NCBI RefSeq assembly: GCF_030124325.1
Contig: NZ_JASKLR010000005.1
Location: 186,001 to 250,000, forward strand
Reading direction: 5' to 3'
DNA: 64,000 nt
Source of the DNA: Sinorhizobium sp. 8-89
Lineage (GTDB): Bacteria; Pseudomonadota; Alphaproteobacteria; Rhizobiales; Rhizobiaceae
In this document: piece by piece, positions 9,001 to 17,300 of the stretch
Numbering within the stretch: the first letter of the stretch is position 1
How the letters are laid out: every line of letters starts with the position of its first letter
Notes under the pieces: generated by a model
What the model was told of the DNA's origin: nothing
Seen by the model: the letters and a program-made list of their open reading frames with translations, nothing else
Databases searched by the model: none
Program-made: the position numbers and the translations under genes

Positions 9001-9510
9001 GCCCCAGGAGGCTTTCAGCATCACCGGATAGCCGATCTCCTCAGCGAGTTTCGCGATCTCCGTCGGGTCATCCGGCAGCGGGTCCGTCGCCGGCACGACC
9101 GGCACGCCGATCGAGATCGCCAGATTGCGCGCCGCCACCTTGTTTCCGAGCTGGCGCATCGTCTCCGGCTTCGGGCCGATGAAGGTGATGCCGTTCGCCG
9201 CGCAGGCTTCGGCGAATTCCGGGCTTTCGGAAAGCAGGCCGTAACCCGGGTGGATGGCGTCGGCGCCCGACAGCTTGGCGACGCGGATCACCTCGTCGAT
9301 CGACAGATAGCTCTCGATCGGGCCGAGATCGCGAGCAAGATGCGGTCCGCGTCCGACCTGATAGCTCTCGTCCGCCTTGAAGCGGTGCAGTGCCAGTTTG
9401 TCCTCCTCAGCCCATATCGCGACCGTTTTCAAACCCAGTTCGTTGGCCGCGCGGAAGACGCGGATGGCAATTTCGGAACGGTTGGCAACAAGGATCTTAG
9501 AGATAGGCAA
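6052..9510 (-). CDS. pyc: Pyruvate carboxylase
   Basis: This is a 1152-residue single-chain biotin enzyme that carboxylates pyruvate to oxaloacetate using ATP and bicarbonate, replenishing the TCA cycle. Domain order is complete. The N-terminal biotin carboxylase starts MPISKILVANRSEIAIRVF and contains the ATP-grasp glycine loop KASWGGGGRGMR. The carboxyltransferase barrel has TTMRDGHQSLLATRMRT at about 545-560. The C-terminal biotinyl domain has AMKM at 1115-1118, with the biotinylated Lys at about 1117. The start codon is TTG at 9510, supported by GAGGAG about six bases upstream. It lies next to expR, as in S. meliloti. Confidence 0.97.
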   Translation of the reverse strand: MPISKILVANRSEIAIRVFRAANELGLKTVAIWAEEDKLALHRFKADESYQVGRGPHLARDLGPIESYLSIDEVIRVAKLSGADAIHPGYGLLSESPEFAEACAANGITFIGPKPETMRQLGNKVAARNLAISIGVPVVPATDPLPDDPTEIAKLAEEIGYPVMLKASWGGGGRGMRAIRDPKDLIREVTEAKREAKAAFGKDEVYLEKLVERARHVESQILGDTHGNVVHLFERDCSIQRRNQKVVERAPAPYLNAAQREELAAYSKRIAEATNYVGAGTVEYLMDADTGKFYFIEVNPRIQVEHTVTEVVTGIDIVKAQIHILDGHAIGTPESGVPSQENIRLNGHALQCRITTEDPEQNFIPDYGRITAYRGATGFGIRLDGGTAYSGAVITRYYDPLLEKVTAWAPNPDEAIKRMIRALREFRIRGVATNLTFLEAIISHPKFQDNSYTTRFIDTTPELFQQVKRQDRATKLLTYLADVTVNGHPEAKGRPRPSDDIAAPVVPFIGGNVQPGTKQRLDALGPKKFAEWVKAQPQALITDTTMRDGHQSLLATRMRTYDIARIAGTYARALPNLFSLECWGGATFDVSMRFLTEDPWERLAMVREGAPNLLLQMLLRGANGVGYKNYPDNVVKYFVRQAAKGGIDVFRVFDCLNWVENMRVSMDAVAEENRICEAAICYTGDILKSARPKYDLKYYTALAAELQKAGAHIIAVKDMAGLLKPAAARVLFKALSEATDLPIHFHTHDTSGIAAATVLAAVESGVDIVDAAMDALSGNTSQPCLGSIVEALSGSDRDPGLDPEWIRRISFYWEAVRHQYAAFESDLKGPASEVYLHEMPGGQFTNLKEQARSLGLETRWHEVAQAYADANQMFGDIVKVTPSSKVVGDMALMMVSQDLTVADVENPAKDIAFPESVVSMLKGDLGQPPGGWPEALQKKALKGEEPYTAVPGSLLPPADLDAERKSIEEKLGRELTDFEFASYLMYPKVFTDYAMAAETYGPVSVLPTPAYFYGMAPGEELFADIEKGKTLVILNQAQGEIDEKGMVKMFFEMNGQPRSIKVPDRNRGASSAIRRKAEAGNAAQLGAPMPGVISTVAVQAGQPVKAGDVLLSIEAMKMETALHAEKDGVIAEVLVRAGDQIDAKDLLIVFGG

Positions 9511-9605
9511 GTCGGACTCCTCAAGACTTGAAAACGCGGGAATGCTGCACCCGCGAAATGAAGTTTTAGCGAGTCAATGAATGAAGTGCAATTTCAGATG
9601 CGACA

Positions 9606-9670
9606 CCACAGCGCCGCGCATCCAATCAGACGCGCAGAGGACGCTGCAGCACTTCTGAAGTGCTGCATGC
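9606..9670 (-). repeat. Dispersed Sinorhizobium palindrome (ACAGCGCC...GCTGCAGCA type), copy A
   Basis: This stretch between pyc and expR is the reverse-orientation relative of the element at 14191-14249. Both share the ACAGCG...GACGCG core and an adjacent TGCAGCA block. It contains two nested inverted repeats, including GCAGCACTTC/GAAGTGCTGC. A fragment (CTACAGCGCCGCGCGTC) also lies at 12684-12700. These are non-coding interspersed repeats. Confidence 0.65.
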
Positions 9671-9730
9671 TATTTAAGGGAACATGCAGTGGAGCGGAAT
9701 GAGGAAGGGTGTGAACGGACGGATTTGACC

Positions 9731-10471
9731 TCAGGAAATGAGGCCAAGGCGGAAGGCGATGGCGACGACGTGATGGCGATTCTTCGCTTTCAGCTTCTCC
9801 TGGATGCCGTTCATGTACCAGTCGACGGTGTGGCTCGAAATGTCCAGGACCTTGCCGATGTCGTTCGACGTCATGCCGTCGGCGAGGTAGTTCAGCGCCT
9901 CCATTTCGCGCCGCGTCATCTGCACTTCGACACGCGAGACGAGCTCGGCCATGATCTCCGGATCTGTGAGCTCCAGCAGCTTCCAGAAGAGCCTCTTCGC
10001 GATCGCGTCGAAGAGGCTGAGTTCGACGGGGCTGAGATCGACCACGCGCCCGCCGACGGTGAGATTGCCCATCAGCCCGCGCCGGCCGTGCACCGGGAAG
10101 ATGTAGCCGTCGAAAAGGCCGTGATTGCGCGCCTCGACCATCATGCTTTCCATGCGCTTGCGGTGGGGGTCCGAGCGGAAGGCCGCGAGCGTGTCGCGCC
10201 AGCGGAAACCGCGTTGCGCATGGCCGAGATAGCGAATCGTCGGATCTATGACGACATACTTCTTGCGGATGTAGATTTGCGGCCATCCGTCCGGCCAGCG
10301 GCCGGCGAGCAGCAGCCTCAGCGGGTTCTCGTTGGGCTTTGGTTGGCGCACGACACCGTAGAAGTCGAAACCGCAACGATCGAGCAGCCGTTCGAACTCG
10401 GGCAGGATCTCCTCGCGCGTCTTCATCTCTTCCAAGAGCGCCAGAAACTGTACGAGCAACGTGATATTCAT
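9731..10471 (-). CDS. expR: LuxR-family quorum-sensing regulator ExpR (intact)
   Basis: The product has 246 residues: an N-terminal autoinducer-binding domain (about 20-165; GFDFYGVVRQPKPNE, YVVIDPTIRYLG) and a C-terminal LuxR helix-turn-helix (about 180-240; MTRREMEALNYLADGMTSND, SSHTVDWYMNGIQEKLKAKN). Its position between pyc and ndvA is that of S. meliloti expR, the acyl-homoserine-lactone receptor controlling exopolysaccharide II and motility. In the laboratory strain Rm1021 that gene is split by ISRm2011-1; here the frame is uninterrupted. The start is ATG at 10471 with GAAGG upstream. The gene is transcribed divergently from ndvA. Confidence 0.93.
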   Translation of the reverse strand: MNITLLVQFLALLEEMKTREEILPEFERLLDRCGFDFYGVVRQPKPNENPLRLLLAGRWPDGWPQIYIRKKYVVIDPTIRYLGHAQRGFRWRDTLAAFRSDPHRKRMESMMVEARNHGLFDGYIFPVHGRRGLMGNLTVGGRVVDLSPVELSLFDAIAKRLFWKLLELTDPEIMAELVSRVEVQMTRREMEALNYLADGMTSNDIGKVLDISSHTVDWYMNGIQEKLKAKNRHHVVAIAFRLGLIS

Positions 10472-10856
10472 AGAACACCTTCAGATCGGGAATGCACGGG
10501 CGCAGCGCTTGAGAAGCCTCCATGAACGCGCCGTTCAGAAGCCATTCATGTTGCAACCGCGATAATTCTTCTTATCACGCCCGGTCTTGCACGAAACCTG
10601 CAAAATATCGGAGTGGAGGCACAAGATAGCGGACTATGGATTATCCCGCCAATCCTCCCTTGGCACCGGATGCTCCCAGAGCCCGCAGGGTTTAGCCTCC
10701 ACCTTTTCAGCAGGAATGTCGCAAGGCCGCCCAGCGGGGCCTTGAGTGCCGGCGGTGGCGAAAGTTCTGCCACCCGGGCCGCAAGGGGCACAAATGCACT
10801 CGCCGCATCGAAACGTTGCTGCGGCGCAACATCCGATGCCCAGAAGGGGTGAGACA
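10472..10856. other. Divergent promoter region expR/ndvA
   Basis: These 385 bases must hold the promoters of expR (minus) and ndvA (plus). I see one short hairpin, CAAGGCC at 10722-10728 with GGCCTTG at 10738-10744, in the ndvA leader and without a T run. No reliable lux-box-type dyad or additional gene could be assigned by eye. Confidence 0.5.
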
Positions 10857-12614
10857 GTGTCTTTGTTCCAAGTGTATGCAAGAGCCCTTCAGTATCTTGC
10901 CGTTCACAAATTCCGCGTCGGGGCGATCGTCATCGCCAACGTCGTGCTCGCCATCATCACGATTGCCGAACCGATCCTCTTTGGCCGCATCATCGATGCA
11001 ATTTCCTCCAAGGGGGAAGTCACGCCGATGCTGCTCATGTGGGCGGGGCTCGGTGTCTTCAATACGGTGGCCTTTGTCCTCGTCGCCCGTGAGGCCGACC
11101 GCCTCGCACACGGACGCCGCGCAACGCTCCTGACCGAAGCGTTCGGGCGAATCGTTTCCATGCCGCTATCCTGGCATAGCCAACGCGGCACATCCAACGC
11201 GCTGCACACGCTGCTGCGCGCCTGCGAAACTCTCTTCGGGCTTTGGCTCGAATTCATGCGGCAGCACTTGGCGACGGCCGTGGCCCTCGTCCTGCTCGTG
11301 CCGACCGCCTTCGTAATGGATATGCGCCTTTCGATCGTTCTCGTCATCCTCGGCGCGGCCTATGTATTGATCAGCAAGGCCGTGATGAACCGTACGAAGG
11401 AAGGTCAGGCTTCGGTCGAGAACCACTATCATACGGTTTTCTCCCATGTCTCCGACGCGATCAGCAACGTTTCGGTCGTTCATAGCTACAACCGCATCGA
11501 AGCGGAAACGCGCGAGCTGAAGAAATTCACCGAGCGGCTGATCTCGGCGCAGTTTCCCGTGCTCGACTGGTGGGCGCTGGCAAGCGCGCTGAACCGCATC
11601 GCTTCGACCATCTCGATGATGGCGATCCTCATCATCGGCACGGTGCTAGTGCAGCGCGGCGAGCTCGGCGTCGGCGAGGTCGTTGCCTTCATCGGCTTCG
11701 CCAACCTGCTCATCGGTCGCCTCGACCAGATGAAAGCCTTCGTGACGCAGATCTTCGAGGCACGTGCCAAGCTTGAAGACTTCTTCCAGCTCGAGGATTC
11801 GGTCCGCGAACGCGAAGAGCCGGCCGGGGCGCAGGAACTGACCGGCGTCGTCGGCGAGGTGGAATTCCGCGACGTGTCCTTCGACTTCGCCAACACGAAC
11901 CAGGGCGTGCGCAGCGTCTCGTTCAAGGCGAAGGCCGGCCAGACGGTCGCCATCGTTGGCCCGACCGGCGCCGGCAAGACGACGCTCGTCAATCTCCTGC
12001 AGCGGGTCCACGATCCGAAGCACGGCCAGATCCTGATCGACGGCGTCGATATCTCGACCGTCACGCGCAAGTCGCTGCGCCGGTCGATCGCCACCGTCTT
12101 CCAGGATGCCGGTCTCATGAACCGCTCGATCGGCGACAACATCCGCCTCGGCCGCGACGACGCCTCGCTCGAAGAGATCATGGCCGCCGCGGAAGCCGCA
12201 GCCGCAAGCGACTTCATCGAAAGCCGCATGAACGGCTACGACACCGTCGTCGGCGAACGTGGCAACCGCCTGTCGGGTGGCGAGCGCCAGCGTGTCGCCA
12301 TCGCCCGCGCCATCCTCAAGAACTCGCCGATCCTGGTGCTCGACGAGGCGACGAGCGCGCTCGACGTCGAGACCGAAGCCCGCGTCAAGGATGCGATCGA
12401 TGCACTGCGCAAGGACCGCACCACCTTCATCATCGCCCACCGCCTTTCGACGGTGCGCGAGGCCGACCTGGTGATCTTCATGGATCATGGCCGGGTCGTC
12501 GAGATGGGCGGCTTCAACGAGCTCAGCCACAGCAACGGGCGCTTCGCCGCCCTGCTGCGGGCAAGCGGTATCCTGACCGACGAGGATGTTCGCAAGAGCC
12601 ATACGGCGGCGTGA
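10857..12614 (+). CDS. ndvA: Cyclic beta-1,2-glucan ABC exporter (ATP-binding/permease)
   Basis: The product is a 585-residue half-transporter fusing an ABC type-1 membrane domain (about 1-310, six segments) to an ATPase. The ATPase has Walker A GPTGAGKTT near 367, signature LSGGERQR near 471, Walker B ILVLDEATSALD near 492 and the switch His in IIAHRLSTV. It exports cyclic beta-1,2-glucans made by NdvB, which are needed for osmoadaptation and nodule invasion. The start is GTG at 10857 with AGAAGGGGTGAG just upstream; the open frame extends further back without a better start. A strong terminator follows. Together with ndvB and the OpgC-like gene this forms a cyclic glucan locus. Confidence 0.96.
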   Translation: MSLFQVYARALQYLAVHKFRVGAIVIANVVLAIITIAEPILFGRIIDAISSKGEVTPMLLMWAGLGVFNTVAFVLVAREADRLAHGRRATLLTEAFGRIVSMPLSWHSQRGTSNALHTLLRACETLFGLWLEFMRQHLATAVALVLLVPTAFVMDMRLSIVLVILGAAYVLISKAVMNRTKEGQASVENHYHTVFSHVSDAISNVSVVHSYNRIEAETRELKKFTERLISAQFPVLDWWALASALNRIASTISMMAILIIGTVLVQRGELGVGEVVAFIGFANLLIGRLDQMKAFVTQIFEARAKLEDFFQLEDSVREREEPAGAQELTGVVGEVEFRDVSFDFANTNQGVRSVSFKAKAGQTVAIVGPTGAGKTTLVNLLQRVHDPKHGQILIDGVDISTVTRKSLRRSIATVFQDAGLMNRSIGDNIRLGRDDASLEEIMAAAEAAAASDFIESRMNGYDTVVGERGNRLSGGERQRVAIARAILKNSPILVLDEATSALDVETEARVKDAIDALRKDRTTFIIAHRLSTVREADLVIFMDHGRVVEMGGFNELSHSNGRFAALLRASGILTDEDVRKSHTAA

Positions 12615-12642
12615 GTTCGCCGCAGCGTCCTGCAATCGAGAA

Positions 12643-12673
12643 ACGCCCCGGAGCGCCTGCTCCGGGGCGTTTT
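12643..12673 (+). terminator. Rho-independent terminator of ndvA
   Basis: ACGCCCCGGA at 12643-12652 pairs with TCCGGGGCGT at 12661-12670, and the T run continues to 12673. It lies 28 bases past the ndvA stop. Confidence 0.85.
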
Positions 12674-12825
12674 GCTATTTCACCTACAGCGCCGCGCGTC
12701 AGTAGCATCTCCGAGCGCCAGGCTGATATCCCCTCTGCCCGGCAGGGCTGAGGGGGTACCCTCGATTTCCGTCATTGCAAGCCGCTCGGCTCTGCTCAAC
12801 AGGGGCAACGCATTCCAGAATTCTC

Positions 12826-14034
12826 TCACGCGGCCCTGAGCGGTTTCGCGACCGCCACTTCCTTCAGCCACTCGAGGTAGTAGGCGTAGACGAAGTGAAG
12901 CCCGATGCCGGCGATGACGAAGAGCGAGCCGATGATCGGATTCCGACCGGTGACGAAGAGTAGCACTTGGCCAGCCATCGCAAGGATGGTCCCGAAGATG
13001 AAAACCGCGAGCGAATGGCGCCCGATCATCACCAGCGGATGATTGCGCTCAAGCCTGGTCAACCGGCTGACGAGCGGGGTGATGGCGAGAAGATAGGCGA
13101 GCGCCAGCACGTGCAGAAGCCGCGTCAGCGACAGGAACGTCTTGTCGAAGCCAGTGAGCACCGCCGGCAGCCCGAAGGAGAGGTCGATGTTCCACCAGGA
13201 AAACAGGACCCAGAAGCCGGAGACGAGCACGTAGGCGGCGGAAACCCCGATCAGCAACCAGTGTCGCGGCAGGCGTCCGCCGGCGCGCACGTGGCTCATG
13301 GAGAGAACACCGATGACGAAAAGGAACTGCCAGGACCAGGGATTGAGGAACCAGTAGCCCTCGTCCAGGAAGTTGGACGGCACCAGCTTGAACCAACCGG
13401 CGGCGAGCCACAGCACGGCCGACAGGGCAAGGAGGAGCCATCGCCCCACCGCGTTCAGCCACAGGATACCGGGCAGCATTAGGAACAGCGCCGCATAGAG
13501 CGACAGGATGTTGTTGTAGCCGAGCTGATGGCCGAGCAGCACCATCGCGACGATGCCTTGCTCCGCCTGCTCGACGATCGGCCGGATGTTGATCTCGCCG
13601 ATCAGGTCCTGGCGGCCGAAATAGAGTGCGCCGCCCGCGAAGATCGCCAGCGTGACGACGCTCGTCATGATATGCGCGACATAGAGCGTCAGCGCGCGCC
13701 GCCATATCTTCAAGGTCAGAGCGAGCCTTGCGCCCGTGACGAATTTTCCGCCATAGGCCGCGCCGACCGCCAAGCCGGAAATCAGCACGAAGGCCTCGGC
13801 TGAATCGGAAAAGCCGATGTTCTTGTGTGTCAGATATTCGAGATATTGGCCCGGGACGTGGTTGATGAAGATCGTCAGCAGGCAGAGCGCGCGAAAGACG
13901 TCGAGGCGCGTATCGCGTTCGGTGATAACCGGCACAGGACGAGGAACGCTGATCCTGTGTCGATTGGAGCCCGGATCGTTGTGATCCGAGCCGGCAACCT
14001 TGATCGCGTCCTTGCCAAATGTGGTTTGCAGCAT
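12826..14034 (-). CDS. opgC: OpgC-family membrane protein, probable cyclic-glucan succinyl/acyl modification
   Basis: The product has 402 residues with about ten membrane segments. The first cytoplasmic/membrane junction, RDTRLDVFRALCLLTIFINH, is the OpgC-domain hallmark, and GRHSLAVFIFG near the C terminus is the typical last motif of this acyltransferase superfamily. OpgC proteins add succinyl groups to osmoregulated periplasmic glucans. The gene follows ndvB on the same strand, 311 bases downstream of it and beyond a terminator, so it probably has its own promoter. ATG 14034 has a weak binding site; translation could begin further in, since the conserved part starts near residue 38. The glucan substrate is inferred from context. 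Confidence 0.82.
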   Translation of the reverse strand: MLQTTFGKDAIKVAGSDHNDPGSNRHRISVPRPVPVITERDTRLDVFRALCLLTIFINHVPGQYLEYLTHKNIGFSDSAEAFVLISGLAVGAAYGGKFVTGARLALTLKIWRRALTLYVAHIMTSVVTLAIFAGGALYFGRQDLIGEINIRPIVEQAEQGIVAMVLLGHQLGYNNILSLYAALFLMLPGILWLNAVGRWLLLALSAVLWLAAGWFKLVPSNFLDEGYWFLNPWSWQFLFVIGVLSMSHVRAGGRLPRHWLLIGVSAAYVLVSGFWVLFSWWNIDLSFGLPAVLTGFDKTFLSLTRLLHVLALAYLLAITPLVSRLTRLERNHPLVMIGRHSLAVFIFGTILAMAGQVLLFVTGRNPIIGSLFVIAGIGLHFVYAYYLEWLKEVAVAKPLRAA

Positions 14035-14150
14035 GCGGTCTGGTATCCGGGTTTGGCGCCCCGCCCCACCCCTGTTGGAACAGGATGCCGAGAGCGCGAT
14101 CCGGCCATATCCGAGACGCGTCCGGCATCGTTGATGAAGCGCGATCTACG

Positions 14151-14249
14151 GCATGTTTCGTTAAATCGGAGCCGATTTAAGGACAAAACATGCAGCAATT
14201 CAAAGTGCTACAGCGTCCTCTGCCCGTCCGATAAGACGCGGCGCTGTGG
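14151..14249 (+). repeat. Dispersed Sinorhizobium palindrome, copy B
   Basis: GCATGTTT (14151-14158) with AAACATGC forms the outer arms of a first hairpin that also contains AAATCGG/CCGATTT. It runs directly into TGCAGCAATTCAAAGTGCTA and the CTACAGCG...GCGCTGTGG palindrome ending at 14249. The second half is shared with 9606-9670. It fills most of the gap between ndvB and the OpgC-like gene. Confidence 0.65.
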
Positions 14250-14283
14250 AACGTTTGGATCGCGGCTGCAACTGAGCGGCAAT

Positions 14284-14322
14284 GAAAAACCGGCCTTGTC
14301 CGTGCGGGGTACAAAGCCGGTT
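14284..14322 (-). terminator. Rho-independent terminator of ndvB
   Basis: On the minus strand AACCGGCTTTGT (14322-14311) pairs with ACAAGGCCGGTT (14299-14288), one mismatch/wobble, followed by a T run (14289-14285). It is about 24 bases past the ndvB stop. Confidence 0.82.
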
Positions 14323-14345
14323 CCTCTCATGCTCAATTCCGGCAG

Positions 14346-17300
14346 TTACAGCAAAATGCCTTCATGCGCGTTTTTTGTGACACTATTATTTACACTGACG
14401 ATTGGTTCACCGGTTTTTTCATCTCGACGGACGGAAATCCGGTGTGTTGCGCCGTTCACCTTGACCTCGGCGGAATAGCCAGTCCATTCCGCCGGCAGCA
14501 CGGGCCGAATCACCAGCTTCTTACCCTTCTGGCGAATGCCGAGTATGCCCTCGACGCCGGCACGATAGAGCCAGCCGGCCGAGCCCGTGTACCAGGTCCA
14601 GCCGCCCCGTCCCGCGAGTTCGCCCTCGCCATAGACGTCGGCGGCGACGACATAGGGCTCGACCCTGTAGTGCTCGGCATCGTCGCGGCTGAGCGCATGC
14701 GATACGGGGTTGAGCATCTGGAAGGTCCGCCACGCCTCTTCCGCCCGCCCCTGAGCGGCAAAGGCCAGCACGACCCAGGTGGCCGCATGGGTATACTGGC
14801 CGCCGTTTTCGCGCACGCCCGGGGGATAGGCCTTGATGTAGCCCGGGTCCTGCTTGGTCTTTTCAAGCGGCGGCGTGAAGAGCCGCACGATCCGTTTTTC
14901 CGGATCGACGAGCTCCGCCATCACCGCGTCCATCGCGTACTTGGAGCGGTCCGCCTCGCCCTCGCCTGAGAGCGCACTCCACGACTGGGCGATGGAATCG
15001 ATCCGGCACTCGCCATTTCTGGCGGACCCGAGCGGCGTGCCGTCATCGTAGTAGCCGCGGCGATAGTAATCGCCGTCCCAGCCGGCACCGTCGAGCGCCT
15101 CTTTCAGCATCTCGAGATGCGCCTCCCAAAGCGTGGCGCGCGGCTTATCCTTCCGCTCGCGGGCATGGGGCAGGAAAGCACGCAGCGCGCCGGCAAGGAA
15201 CCAGCCGAGCCAGACGCTCGTGCCCTCGCCGGCGATTCCGACACGGTTCATGCCGTCGTTCCAGTCGCCGCCGAGGATGAGCGGCAGACCGTTCGCCCCC
15301 GTCCGCCGGATCGCGAGGTCGAGTGCACGCGCACAATGCTCGTATATGTCGGCGGTCTCGTCGGCGATCTCCGGCGTGTAGAAGCTGTCATGCTCGCCCT
15401 CCTCGAGAGCGGGGCCGACAATGAAGGGAGCCTTCTCCGCAAGGATATCGGACGAGCCGGTGACCGCGCAGTAGTGCGCAACCGCATAGGCGAGCCAGAC
15501 GACGTCGTCGGAAATCATCGTGCGAACACCGGCACCGGTGCCGGGCAGCCACCAATGCTGCACGTCGCCCTCGACGAACTGCCGAGAGGCCGCATTGAGG
15601 ATCTGCCCCCGCGCAAGCTCCGGCCGATGCACGAGGAAGGCAAGCGTATCCTGCAGCTGGTCGCGGAAACCGTAGGCGCCGCTTGCCTGATAGAAGGCCG
15701 AACGCGCCATGATCCGGCACCCGAGGCTCTGATAAGGCAGCCAATGGTTGACCATGTGGTTGAAGGCCCTGTCGGGCGTTTCGACCTTCACGACGCCCGT
15801 GAATTCGCTCCAGAATGCCTTCGCCGCCTTGAGCGTGGTGTCGAAGGCAGTCGCTCGCAATTCGGTGACCATCGACTGCACCTGTTCGCCGTTGTCGGCG
15901 TCTCCGAGGTACAAGGTGACTTGCCGCTCGGCACCCGGTTCGATGACGAGATCGGTCGAAAGCGCCGCGCATGCGTCGCCATCGGCCTCCGTGAAACCGG
16001 TCAATGCAGCGCCCGCGATGACCGCTCGCGGCGCCAGGATCCCGCCCGCTTGGCCAAGGAATTCCCGCCGGCTCACCGTGAAGGAGTCGACCCGCGCGTC
16101 GATCGCGAGGAACGCCGAACGGCCGGCATAGTCGATGCTGTACGGATTGGTCGCGACGAGCGCCTGCGCGCCGTCATGCCATTCGGACAGGACGAACGGG
16201 GCCGTGCGGCCGCGATTGTTGCCGAGGACCCATTCGGCATAGCCGTAGATCCGCAACTGCCGCGCGGACGCACCGCGGTTGCGAATCGAGAGCCGCACCA
16301 GCCTTGCCGGCAAGGTCGCGTGCACGGTGTGCACCGCCTCGATTTCGAGTTCGTCCTGTGTGCTTGCGAAGCTCGAATATCCAAGCCCGTGGCGGGCTTC
16401 GAACACGACCGACTTGCGCCGCGAGAGCGCGGCATAAGGCGTCAGAATCGAGCCGCTCTCCATATCGCGGACGAAGATCGCCTCGCCCGGGCGGTTGACC
16501 ACGGCATCGTTCGTCCACGGCGTGAGCTGGTAGTCGCGCGAATTGCGACTCCAGGAGAACGCCGCGCCCTCGGCTGAGACATGGAAGCCGAACTGTTGGT
16601 TGGAAATGACATTGATCCACGGATGCGGTGTGGCCTCGCCGCCGCGCAGCCGAACCACATATTCACGCCCCTCATCCGCGAAGCCGCCGAAGCCATTCCA
16701 AAACTCGAGGCCGTCGCCGCTGATCTCGGCGGCGGCGGGCTCGCCCGCCTCCTCAATCACCGGCAGCAACCTCTGCTTGCCCTCGACGGTTTTTGCCGCA
16801 GGTTTCGCGTAAAGCGCGGTGGCGCGCGCGATCTGATCGGAGATCGTGCCGTTTCGGGCATGGAAGACGGCGCGCGAAGCAGAAAGCAGCGTCGACCACG
16901 TCTCGGTCTCCATCAAATCGCGGCGCACTGCGAAGATATGCTGCCGCGGGCCGTCGGAAAGTCCGCGCAGCCGCAAGTTTTCGCACATCGAATCGAGCGT
17001 GTGCTGCAGATCCTGGGCATAGGAGGACGCCCGCTCGTTGATGACCACGAGATCCGCGGTAATGCCGCGCGCTCTCAGATATTCCTGCGCGCGCAGCGCC
17101 TCGCGGGCGATGCCGAGGTCGCCGTCGTCGTTGATCCTCAGGCAGAAGATCGGAAAATCGCCCGAGATTGCCAACGGCCACAGCGCCGACTGGGAGGCAA
17201 GTCCCGCCTTGAGCGTCGCCGTGTCGGAGCGAAGGTGCATGTCGGGATAGACCAGATAGCGGCCGAGCATCTGGAAGCTTGCCGCCTCCTGGGATGTCAC

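Noticed and set aside
9731-10471. Insertion sequence in expR
   Set aside because: I looked for one because of the known Rm1021 allele; the frame is continuous and no inverted terminal repeats or transposase are present.
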